A DNA stretch of 7,386 bases from DATKMP01 sp035541775 (lineage in GTDB: Bacteria; Bacteroidota; Ignavibacteria; UBA10030): the NCBI GenBank assembly GCA_035541775.1, contig DATKMP010000188.1, positions 1-7,386 on the forward strand, given 5' to 3'. The notes under the pieces were generated by a model. That model did not search any database, had not been told where the DNA came from, and saw only the letters and a program-made list of their open reading frames with translations. Of this stretch, positions 1 to 5,309 are shown one piece after another. The stretch's first letter is position 1, and every line of letters begins with the position of its first letter. Both the position numbers and the translations under genes were made by a program.

Positions 1-1628
1 TATATTTCGATTCAGCGGCGGTCATTATTACGCTTATCGTCATGGGAAAAATGCTGGAAGCGAAAGCGAAACACAAATCATCGGAAGCTATTCGATCGCT
101 GATGACATTGCAGCCGGAGACGGCGCATGTTCTTCGCTCGAATCAAGAATATGAAATTCCGATTGCACAGGTTATAGTCAATGATATTTTGGTCGTTCGT
201 CCTGGAGAACGCGTGGCCGTGGATGGAATTATTACAAAAGGTTTTTCGTCAGTCGATGAATCGATGATCACGGGCGAAAGTTTTCCGGTGGAAAAAAATA
301 TCGGCGATAAACTTGTCGGCGGTACAATCAACACGACAGGCAATTTAGAATTTCGAGCGACTGCTGTGGGCGCAGATACGGTCATGGCGCACATTGTTCG
401 GCTCGTTGAAGATGCGCAGGGATCGAAGGCGCCAATTCAACATCTCGCAGATAAAATTGCATCAGTGTTTGTTCCAATGGTAATAGGGATTGCAGGGGTT
501 TCGTTTATCGTGTGGTTTATAGCGGGCATCGGTTTTGCACCGGCGATGATCAACGCGATTGCGGTACTTGTTATTGCATGTCCGTGCGCACTCGGCCTTG
601 CGACGCCGACAGCATTGATGGTCGGCACCGGAAAAGGCGCATCGCTCGGTGTGTTGATTAAGAATGCAGAAAGTTTGGAACGCGCACACAGCATTCAAAC
701 AGTGGTGTTAGATAAAACGGGAACCGTTACGCGCGGCAAACCGTCGGTGACGGATCTTCTGCTGTTCAACGGATTCGACGAAAAAAAAATGCTGCAAAGT
801 GCAGCTTCATTGGAACACAAATCCGAACATCCGCTCGCCAGCGCAATTGTTGCAGAAGCAAAACGCCGTTCCATCGATCTTATCGAAGTCCAATCATTTC
901 AATCGCACACGGGTTTTGGCGTCATTGGAACAATCAACAAACAATCCATCATTGTTGGCGGCAAATCGATGATGGAAGAACATGGAATTGATACTGCGGA
1001 TGCCGATGCATTTGCCGAAACCATAACAGGCGAGGGCAAAACCTCGGTGTATTGTGCTGTAGATAAAAAATTGGTCGGCGTTCTTGCGGTTGCGGATACC
1101 GTGCTGCCGGAATCGAAAACTGCCATCGAAAAACTCAAAGAACTTGGATTGGAAGTTGTAATGTTGACCGGCGATAACGAACGAACCGCACACGTTGTTG
1201 CATCGCAAGTTCATGTAGATCGTGTTCTTGCACAAGTATTGCCGGATGCAAAAGCCGCGGCAGTAAAAACATTACAGGCAGAAGGAAACATGATTGCGAT
1301 GGTCGGGGACGGTATCAATGATGCGCCTGCTCTGGCTCAAGCGGACGTGAGCATCGCGATGAGTTCCGGTACCGACATAGCCATGCAAACTGCCGATATT
1401 GTCTTGATGAAATCCGATTTGCATGGCGTGGTGCAGGCAATATATTTATCCCGCCGTACCATGCGCACCATCAAACAAAATTTATTCTGGGCGTTTGTTT
1501 ATAATGTTGTCGGTATTCCGCTTGCCGCTTTCGGGTTGCTCAATCCGATGATCGCCGCGGGAGCGATGGCGTTCAGCTCCGTGAGTGTTGTTTCGAATTC
1601 TCTTCGTCTGCGATCCGCAAAATTCTGA
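1..1628 (+). CDS. copA: Cu(I)-exporting P1B-type ATPase CopA, 5' end outside window
   Basis: This is an inner-membrane pump that uses ATP to export Cu(+) from the cytoplasm. The reading frame is open from base 3, so the true start lies upstream; 541 residues are visible. The metal-binding N-terminus and first membrane helices expected in a full CopA (usually 700-800 residues) are missing. In order one sees the M2 helix ending in GKMLEAKAK, the actuator-domain TGES (270-281), the M4 metal-site CPC (579-587), the phosphorylated Asp of DKTGT (711-713), the nucleotide-domain HP (828-833) and the hinge GDGIND (1305-1322). The last two helices carry YN and MAFSSVSVVSNSLRL, the YN and MxxSS signatures of Cu(+)-specific P1B-1 pumps rather than Zn/Cd or Co pumps. 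Its stop lies 15 bp from the stop of the convergent exported nitroreductase. I see no clear terminator between them. Family is near certain and copper specificity very likely. Confidence 0.96.
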   Translation, partial: YFDSAAVIITLIVMGKMLEAKAKHKSSEAIRSLMTLQPETAHVLRSNQEYEIPIAQVIVNDILVVRPGERVAVDGIITKGFSSVDESMITGESFPVEKNIGDKLVGGTINTTGNLEFRATAVGADTVMAHIVRLVEDAQGSKAPIQHLADKIASVFVPMVIGIAGVSFIVWFIAGIGFAPAMINAIAVLVIACPCALGLATPTALMVGTGKGASLGVLIKNAESLERAHSIQTVVLDKTGTVTRGKPSVTDLLLFNGFDEKKMLQSAASLEHKSEHPLASAIVAEAKRRSIDLIEVQSFQSHTGFGVIGTINKQSIIVGGKSMMEEHGIDTADADAFAETITGEGKTSVYCAVDKKLVGVLAVADTVLPESKTAIEKLKELGLEVVMLTGDNERTAHVVASQVHVDRVLAQVLPDAKAAAVKTLQAEGNMIAMVGDGINDAPALAQADVSIAMSSGTDIAMQTADIVLMKSDLHGVVQAIYLSRRTMRTIKQNLFWAFVYNVVGIPLAAFGLLNPMIAAGAMAFSSVSVVSNSLRLRSAKF

Positions 1629-1643
1629 GCTGCGGCACTGAAC

Positions 1644-2324
1644 TTACTTCGTTTGCGGGTATCCGACCGATTGCACAAGCACGACACGCTGTTCCGGCCG
1701 CAATTGCAATTCTTTGGTAATTGCTGCGCCGTCAAAGCTGGCACGCACAACACTGATGAGTCCCTGTGAAGCGCAATAGAGATACACGTTCTGAATCATA
1801 AATCCTGCAGCGGCAGAAGAGTATTGAATTTTCTGAATGTCGCCGGCCCCTTCTAATTTCTTTTCGTCTGCGATGAATACAAGAATCAGCGGCGCATTTG
1901 CCAGACCCGGCTGCATTCTTGGCGGAGCAGCATCGCCTTTTTTCTCCGGCGGTTTGGGATTGGCAATAGGCCGCAGGTCTTTGCCGGCAATGGGTTCTAA
2001 CGTGTGAGATTTTGCGTTGTATAAAAATGTTCCTTCTGCAAGAAATGCGTACACATCCACTTCCTGACGATTCATAGCGGACGGCGTCGTGCGTTTGCCG
2101 CTTTCCGGCCGGTTGATGCCGGCGGCTGCCCACAAAAGATTGGATAATTCTTGCAGCGGTATCGGTTTGGTGTCGAAGTTTCGGTTCGATTGCCGCAACT
2201 GCAATGCCTGCATGAGCGGTTTGCCGATTTCTGTTTGCGGCGGGAAAAGTTTAATCGGTTTCACTTCCTGTGCCTGTGCACATGCAAGGCAAAATACGAA
2301 CAATACAACGGAAAAATTTTTCAT
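1644..2324 (-). CDS. Exported SagB/ThcOx-type nitroreductase-like flavoprotein
   Basis: A 226-residue protein of the nitroreductase fold, expected to bind FMN and carry out NAD(P)H- or donor-dependent redox chemistry; the substrate is unknown. Residues 1-18 form a Sec signal peptide (basic start, hydrophobic core, AQA then Gln at the likely cleavage site), so it should act outside the cytoplasm. After it come RQSNRNF (44-50), the LLWAAAGINR segment (63-72), RTTPSAMN (78-85), and the C-terminal core with SSAAAGFMIQNVYL and a closing VQSVGYP. This order and the LLWAA/TTPSA pair are typical of the SagB-like subgroup. A Pro/Lys-rich insert (about 122-140) separates the two halves. The start at 2324 is chosen over an upstream in-frame ATG (2459) because it has a GGAGG seven bases upstream and gives a clean signal peptide. 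It is transcribed towards copA. No McbC-like or peptide-toxin partner is visible, so a SagB role in azoline oxidation is not implied. Confidence 0.87.
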   Translation of the reverse strand: MKNFSVVLFVFCLACAQAQEVKPIKLFPPQTEIGKPLMQALQLRQSNRNFDTKPIPLQELSNLLWAAAGINRPESGKRTTPSAMNRQEVDVYAFLAEGTFLYNAKSHTLEPIAGKDLRPIANPKPPEKKGDAAPPRMQPGLANAPLILVFIADEKKLEGAGDIQKIQYSSAAAGFMIQNVYLYCASQGLISVVRASFDGAAITKELQLRPEQRVVLVQSVGYPQTK

Positions 2325-2331
2325 TTTCCAT

Positions 2332-2336
2332 CCTCC
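2332..2336 (-). promoter_or_regulatory. Ribosome binding site deciding the exported nitroreductase start
   Basis: On the - strand GGAGG lies seven bases before the ATG at 2324-2322. The in-frame ATG 45 codons upstream would add a segment unlike the family and would bury the signal peptide, so this site fixes the start. Confidence 0.8.
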
Positions 2337-2351
2337 ATAAAAAGTTACGGT

Positions 2352-2380
2352 AATGTATTTTAATAATTCACGATTATCAA
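2352..2380 (-). promoter_or_regulatory. Candidate promoter of the exported nitroreductase
   Basis: Reading the - strand, TTGATA (2380-2375) is followed after 17 bases by TACATT (2357-2352). This matches sigma-70 elements at 5/6 and 4/6. It also partly fits the Bacteroidota form (TTG, 20 bases, TAnnTT). Transcription would start near 2345, leaving a leader of about 20 bases with the GGAGG site inside it. Position and spacing are good, but an AT-rich region can produce such matches by chance. Confidence 0.4.
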
Positions 2381-2445
2381 GTTGGGATGAACAAAGGGAA
2401 AAAGAATAAATTGTAAACTCAAGCGCAAAAAAAGAAAATTTATGT

Positions 2446-2477
2446 TTTGACATTTCCAATGCAAAGTTGTAAATTTG
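2446..2477 (+). promoter_or_regulatory. Rightward promoter, Bacteroidota-type and sigma-70-like
   Basis: TTTG (2446-2449), exactly 20 bases, then TAAATTTG (2470-2477) matches the Bacteroidota primary-sigma pattern TTTG-N19-21-TAnnTTTG in full. The same bases contain TTGACA (2447-2452), 17 bases, then TAAATT (2470-2475), a perfect -35 box with a 4/6 -10 box for sigma-70. Expected initiation is near 2481-2484, immediately at the first hairpin of the predicted small transcript. It diverges from the nitroreductase promoter. No coding region starts within 290 bases downstream. Confidence 0.6.
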
Positions 2478-2480
2478 TGC

Positions 2481-2557
2481 AGTGCCATTCCCTCCCTTAT
2501 TGATGGCATTGGTGAAACTTATCTCTCCGGTTGCTGTTTGGCCGGAGAGATTTTTTT
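2481..2557 (+). ncRNA. Predicted small RNA or terminated leader with C-rich loop
   Basis: This is a predicted transcript of about 77 nt between a good promoter and an intrinsic terminator, with no sensible ORF. Its first hairpin pairs 2481-2488 (AGUGCCAU) with 2503-2510 (AUGGCAUU), eight pairs including one G-U. It leaves a 14-base loop, 2489-2502, holding CCCUCCC. That loop contains CCUCC, the complement of the GGAGG ribosome binding sites seen here. The second hairpin is the terminator at 2521-2557, after a short linker. Two readings fit: a trans-acting small RNA that masks ribosome binding sites through its C-rich loop, or a prematurely terminated 5' leader of the operon starting at 2780. 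It does not match any RNA family I can recognise from sequence alone. Structure and promoter are seen in the sequence; expression and function are inference. Confidence 0.5.
2521..2557 (+). terminator. Strong rho-independent terminator
   Basis: ATCTCTCCGG (2521-2530) pairs perfectly with CCGGAGAGAT (2542-2551), a 10-bp stem with an 11-base loop. Seven T's (2551-2557) follow the stem on the + strand. No T-run follows it on the - strand, so it acts only rightward. It would end the short transcript starting near 2481. It would also stop any copA read-through running antisense to the nitroreductase gene. Confidence 0.85.
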
Positions 2558-2779
2558 ATGAGATTTGAAAATGCCATTAATCCCTTCTTGCAATTCCGAC
2601 AGATCGGGATTCCCGCAATGACTTCATAAAATCGATTTCCAAATATCGTGATAGAATCGTCGTTCGAGTGTTGAATTTCCTTGAAGGTTCTGCAATATCG
2701 CGGAATGATAAACGGATGCAAAAGATTGGGGCCCGCCATCTTGATTCCGAACCCAATTGTTGCGATTATATCCATACCG
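2558..2779. other. Gene-free leader region before the DUF2085 operon
   Basis: About 220 bases with no convincing gene. The + frame of the DUF2085 gene is open back to a TTG at 2681 but has no ribosome binding site there. I found no TAnnTTTG or good TTGACA/TATAAT pair, so either the operon promoter is non-consensus or transcription arrives through the terminator at 2521-2557. TGCCATT at 2572-2578 repeats the arm of the small-RNA hairpin (2483-2489) and is also followed by a TCCCTT stretch. The - strand is open across this region but the translation resembles no family I know. Confidence 0.5.
2588..2618. repeat. Imperfect palindrome, possible dispersed repeat fragment
   Basis: TTGC-AATTCCGA pairs with TCGGGATT-CCC-GCAA around a CAGA loop: 8 pairs (one G-T), a 3-base bulge, then 4 more pairs. 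The GGGATTCCCGCAATGAC wording recalls intergenic repeat families in many bacteria that read as 'GTCATTGCGGGAATCCC' on the other strand. Only one copy is in the window, so repeat status cannot be shown here. As RNA it could form a further hairpin in the operon leader. Confidence 0.35.
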
Positions 2780-3295
2780 ATGAACGTTACAAGAATCGCT
2801 TATATCGTATTAGTGTTACTGACAGGTTTGTGGTGCGCAGGAATTTTTGCGGCGCCATTATTTTTGCACAGCGCCGTCGCAAATGAATCACGAGCGTTGT
2901 ATGCGTTTTATTCCCTTGTGTGTCATCAATTGGATGCGCGTTCGTTTCATGTTTGCGGAGAAAAATTCGGCGTGTGCATTCGCTGCACGGCATTGTATTT
3001 TAGTTTCTTTGCAGGATTAATTTTCTATCCATTCATTCGGTCATTTCACAAATTATCGCTTCCATCAAAAAAAATATTTTTATTGATTCTTGCGCCGATG
3101 CTGATCGATGTATGTTTGAACGTGGTCGGATTGGTTCACAGCACGACGCTGAGTCGCGTGGGAAGTGGCATGATATTCGGATTTTTTGCGCCTTGGTTTA
3201 TTTTTCCATCGCTTGTCGAAGCGGTGCATCAAATAATAGTGAACATAAAAACAAAAACATCAGGAGAAGTTGAGTATGGCGGAAAAACCCGGTAA
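2780..3295 (+). CDS. DUF2085 family membrane protein
   Basis: A 171-residue integral membrane protein of the uncharacterised DUF2085 family. Four hydrophobic segments are visible at about residues 5-27, 68-87, 99-118 and 129-150. The family signature lies between the first two: CHQLDARSF (from Cys48/His49), then CGEKFGVCIRC (Cys59, Cys66, Cys69) running straight into a helix. Such a Cys/His set could bind metal or undergo redox change, but the function of the family is not known. The start at 2780 is chosen because the first helix begins at once and family members start this way. It has no visible Shine-Dalgarno sequence, unlike the next three genes. ATG 2705 and TTG 2681 are in-frame alternatives, also without one. 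The last seven codons overlap the next gene by 20 bases, suggesting coupled translation. It is probably the first gene of the operon. Confidence 0.83.
   Translation: MNVTRIAYIVLVLLTGLWCAGIFAAPLFLHSAVANESRALYAFYSLVCHQLDARSFHVCGEKFGVCIRCTALYFSFFAGLIFYPFIRSFHKLSLPSKKIFLLILAPMLIDVCLNVVGLVHSTTLSRVGSGMIFGFFAPWFIFPSLVEAVHQIIVNIKTKTSGEVEYGGKTR
3262..3269 (+). promoter_or_regulatory. Ribosome binding site inside the DUF2085 gene
   Basis: AGGAGAAG lies inside the 3' end of the DUF2085 gene and six to nine bases before ATG 3276. This supports that ATG over the in-frame TTG at 3270, and supports translational coupling of the two membrane-protein genes. Confidence 0.75.
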
Positions 3296-3809
3296 GCAGC
3301 GCGCTGCAGTGTTCGGCGGACTTCTTATAGGAATTATTTCGGGATTGCCCGGATTGAATTTATTAAATTGCTGCTGCTGTGCCGGCATTCTCGGCGGCGG
3401 ATTGATAGCGGTATATTTCTATCAAAAAGAATTCACGGATGAAATGCCGCCACTGGAATCGTCCGACGCATTAATTCTCGGCATCGTTGCGGGAATTATC
3501 GGCGCGGTAACGTCGATCGCATTGAGTGTGGCGATCACGTTTCTCTTTGGGCCTGTGGAAGTAACCATGCTTCGCAAATTTTTTGACCGACTTGTTCAAA
3601 AAATGGCGGAGCAAGGGTCTGTACCGCAAGACTCCATTGATCAAATGCAAGAGCAATTCGATCAGGCAATTCATGAAAGCCATACGGTCGGCGGAATTCT
3701 TCGTTCGCTTATCACGGCGCTTATTTTATATCCAATTTTTTCTATGCTGGGTGGATTGATCGGCTTTAGCTTATTCAAAAAGAAAAAACCGCCTGTCGAG
3801 CAGCAGTAA
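3276..3809 (+). CDS. Cys-cluster membrane protein of unknown function
   Basis: A 177-residue membrane protein that I cannot assign to a named family. A Gly-rich hydrophobic segment (residues 10-29) runs into Asn-Cys-Cys-Cys-Cys (31-35) and a second one (36-48). A long helix follows (64-90), then a charged, probably soluble stretch with Met/Gln-rich helices (92-137), a last hydrophobic segment (138-167), and a tail of four Lys plus Pro/Gln. The consecutive cysteines sit at or in the membrane, suiting lipidation, metal binding or disulfide formation, none of which can be shown here. Proteins opening with a 'GLLIGIISGLP..N' segment plus a Cys-rich patch occur as unnamed membrane proteins in several phyla, to my recollection. 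The start overlaps the DUF2085 gene by 20 bases and has its own AGGAGAAG site. Overlap with one membrane-protein gene and closeness to a lipocalin gene suggest an envelope role. Confidence 0.8.
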   Translation: MAEKPGKQRAAVFGGLLIGIISGLPGLNLLNCCCCAGILGGGLIAVYFYQKEFTDEMPPLESSDALILGIVAGIIGAVTSIALSVAITFLFGPVEVTMLRKFFDRLVQKMAEQGSVPQDSIDQMQEQFDQAIHESHTVGGILRSLITALILYPIFSMLGGLIGFSLFKKKKPPVEQQ

Positions 3810-3823
3810 TTTTTTAAATATGT

Positions 3824-3828
3824 GGAGG
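3824..3828 (+). promoter_or_regulatory. Ribosome binding site deciding the lipocalin start
   Basis: GGAGG ends five bases before ATG 3834. An in-frame GTG at 3822 overlaps this site and would be a poor start, so the ATG is taken. Confidence 0.75.
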
Positions 3829-3833
3829 CAGAA

Positions 3834-4382
3834 ATGAAAGCAAGAAGGATAGGAGTTGTTACTCCGAGCATGATTTTTTTCTGCCTTTGCATTTACGGCT
3901 GTGCACCATCAAAAGAAATGAGTACGGAAACGATTCCGGCGGTGCAATACATTTCTCTTCCGCGTTATCTCGGCACGTGGTACGAAATTGTCCGTATGCC
4001 GCATTGGTTCGAAAACGGCTTGGAGAAAACAACGGCGACATATTCGTTCCGAAGCGACGGCGATATCGATGTGTTGAATAAAGGTTGGGATGTCGAGAAA
4101 CAGGAATGGAAAGACGCGCACGGAAAAGCCTGGCTCCCCGATTCGACAAAAGGCGCGCTGTTGCGAGTACGATTTTTCTGGCCGTTCGCAAGCGATTATA
4201 AAGTGATCGTTTTAGATACAGAGGCCTATTCCTATTCCATGGTAACCAGCGGCACAAAAGATTATTTATGGATCTTAAGCCGCACACCGCACATGCAGGA
4301 TTCTTTGTATCAACATCTGATACAACAGGCACATGATTTTGGTTTTGATGTATCGAAGCTGCACAAAGTAACTCACGATTAA
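3834..4382 (+). CDS. blc: Bacterial lipocalin Blc, probable outer-membrane lipoprotein
   Basis: A 182-residue lipocalin close to the Escherichia coli Blc pattern. In that family the beta-barrel binds fatty acids or lysophospholipids and is anchored in the outer membrane under envelope stress. Residues 1-22 form a signal peptide ending in CIYG before Cys23, the likely lipidated residue; this is a slightly atypical lipobox. Ala at +2 agrees with outer-membrane sorting by the E. coli rule. The barrel opens with YLGTWYEIVRMPHWFENGLE (45-64; GTWYE at 47-51), continues with TATYSF and NKGW, then RVRFFWPF (111-118), and ends with DYLWILSRTP (133-142) and GFDVSKL (170-176), all standard Blc blocks. 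The gene sits 24 bp after the Cys-cluster protein and 15 bp before the dehydrogenase gene, so it is very likely cotranscribed with them. That points to shared hydrophobic substrates. Family assignment is firm; the ligand is not known. Confidence 0.94.
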   Translation: MKARRIGVVTPSMIFFCLCIYGCAPSKEMSTETIPAVQYISLPRYLGTWYEIVRMPHWFENGLEKTTATYSFRSDGDIDVLNKGWDVEKQEWKDAHGKAWLPDSTKGALLRVRFFWPFASDYKVIVLDTEAYSYSMVTSGTKDYLWILSRTPHMQDSLYQHLIQQAHDFGFDVSKLHKVTHD

Positions 4383-4397
4383 TCAGGAGGAAAAACT

Positions 4398-5228
4398 ATG
4401 AACCTTGCCAAGACATGCGCCATTGTCACCGGCGGTGCTATGGGAATCGGATTTGCAACAACCAAACGTTTGCTTCAAGCAGGAGCAATCGTCACCATCT
4501 GGGATTTAAATAAAGCGGCATTGAAGGATGCGGTAAAACAATTATCGGTGTACGGAACGGTGTATGCGCATCCCTGCGATGTAACAGATGAAGCGCAGGT
4601 GAAAAAGCTTTCAGCAAAAGCAAAAAAAGAAATGGGCAAGGTCGATATTCTTATCAACAATGCCGGCTACGTGAAAGGCGGAGATTTTTTAGAACAACCG
4701 GTCGATATCTGGGAAAAAACTGTCGACGTGAATTTTACATCGATTCTGTACACAACAGCAGCGTTGCTGCCGGAAATGTATGAGCGGAATTTTGGATTCG
4801 TCGTCAATATTTCTTCTGCTGCTGGAATGATCGGTGTGCCGAATCTTGCCGTATACTCCGCAACGAAATGGGCAGTATGGGGATTGACGGAATCGCTGAG
4901 AATGGAAGCACATAATCGCGGAAAATTCGGTGTCAAGTTCGCATCGATTCATCCATGCTTTCTTGCCAAAGGAATGTTTGAAGGAGCGCAACTCGGTATT
5001 CCGGGACGCTGGATCGTTCCGTTAGTAAAAGACCATGATGTAATTGCAAAAGCGATTGTGGAATCAGCATTAAAAAAAGAACGGTATTCTCCGAAACGGC
5101 CGCGTTCTTTAAAAATCGTACAGTTCCTGCGCTTATTGCCCGATGCGTTCTTCCAATGGATTTTGCTGGTGATCGGAGTTGCGCAAAGTATGAAGACATG
5201 GCGCGGGCGACAATCGGAAAGTCGATGA
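4398..5228 (+). CDS. Short-chain dehydrogenase/reductase (SDR), classical type
   Basis: A 276-residue NAD(P)-dependent oxidoreductase of the classical SDR superfamily. The Rossmann nucleotide loop is TGGAMGIG (11-18). Asp36 at the end of the second strand favours NAD(H) over NADP(H). DV at 61-62 and NNAG (87-90) follow. The catalytic set is Asn112, Ser140, Tyr153 and Lys157 (YSATK). The C-terminal part beyond about residue 230 is basic and aromatic (SPKRPRSLKIVQFLRLLP), followed by a hydrophobic stretch and SMKTWRGR. Such tails occur in membrane- or lipid-associated SDRs such as the retinol-dehydrogenase/17-beta-HSD11-like group, but sequence alone does not fix the substrate. An AGGAGG site seven bases upstream supports the start. 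The likely reaction is oxidation of an alcohol to an aldehyde or ketone, or the reverse. The following aldehyde dehydrogenase suggests the oxidative direction. The stop codon overlaps a short degenerate repeat. Confidence 0.92.
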   Translation: MNLAKTCAIVTGGAMGIGFATTKRLLQAGAIVTIWDLNKAALKDAVKQLSVYGTVYAHPCDVTDEAQVKKLSAKAKKEMGKVDILINNAGYVKGGDFLEQPVDIWEKTVDVNFTSILYTTAALLPEMYERNFGFVVNISSAAGMIGVPNLAVYSATKWAVWGLTESLRMEAHNRGKFGVKFASIHPCFLAKGMFEGAQLGIPGRWIVPLVKDHDVIAKAIVESALKKERYSPKRPRSLKIVQFLRLLPDAFFQWILLVIGVAQSMKTWRGRQSESR

Positions 5229-5256
5229 GTTTTTGAGTCGATAGTCGTTGAGTAGT
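5220..5256 (+). repeat. Degenerate short repeats of AGTCGWTGAGT
   Basis: AGTCGATGAGT (5220-5230), AGTCGAT (5236-5242) and AGTCGTTGAGT (5243-5253) form overlapping imperfect copies of one unit. The first copy includes the stop codon of the SDR gene. This resembles the short tandem repeats found between genes in some genomes. The stretch is short, so slippage or chance is possible. Confidence 0.45.
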
Positions 5257-5278
5257 AAACTGTTGAATGATAATTTTT
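5247..5278 (+). promoter_or_regulatory. Possible internal promoter of the aldehyde dehydrogenase gene
   Basis: GTTG (5247-5250), 20 bases, then TAATTTTT (5271-5278) differs from the Bacteroidota promoter pattern TTTG-N20-TAnnTTTG at one base in each element. Initiation would be near 5282-5285. That would exclude translation from ATG 5283 and favour ATG 5310. It lies in the only sizeable gap of the operon. Evidence is modest. Confidence 0.3.
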
Positions 5279-5309
5279 CAAAATGAAAAATAAAAACGAA
5301 AGAAATCGT

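Noticed and set aside
894..1235. 113-codon - strand frame inside copA
   Set aside because: Overlaps a well-conserved ATPase region (nucleotide-binding domain) in antisense and has no family features. A shadow frame.
1615..1635. CCGCA/TGCGG hairpin between copA and the nitroreductase gene
   Set aside because: Only five pairs with an 11-base loop and no T-run on either strand, so not called a terminator.
1644..2324. SagB role in making a thiazole/oxazole-modified peptide toxin
   Set aside because: No cyclodehydratase, precursor peptide or exporter gene is visible nearby. The protein is exported and is a stand-alone family member.
2325..2459. Upstream extension of the exported nitroreductase to an ATG at 2459
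   Set aside because: The added 45 residues would bury an evident signal peptide, and the ATG at 2324 has a well-placed GGAGG.
2497..2775. 92-codon open frame on the - strand in the gene-free region
   Set aside because: It has no ribosome binding site and no recognisable family, its start lies just before the DUF2085 start, and it runs through the palindrome and the terminator hairpin. Treated as a chance frame.
2681..2779. Upstream extension of the DUF2085 gene to TTG 2681 or ATG 2705
   Set aside because: There is no ribosome binding site at either, and the added residues are unlike the family, which begins with the first membrane helix. Kept only as an alternative start.
3859..4332. 157-codon - strand frame opposite the lipocalin
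   Set aside because: Antisense to a gene with clear lipocalin motifs. The translation is rich in Arg and Cys with no domain.
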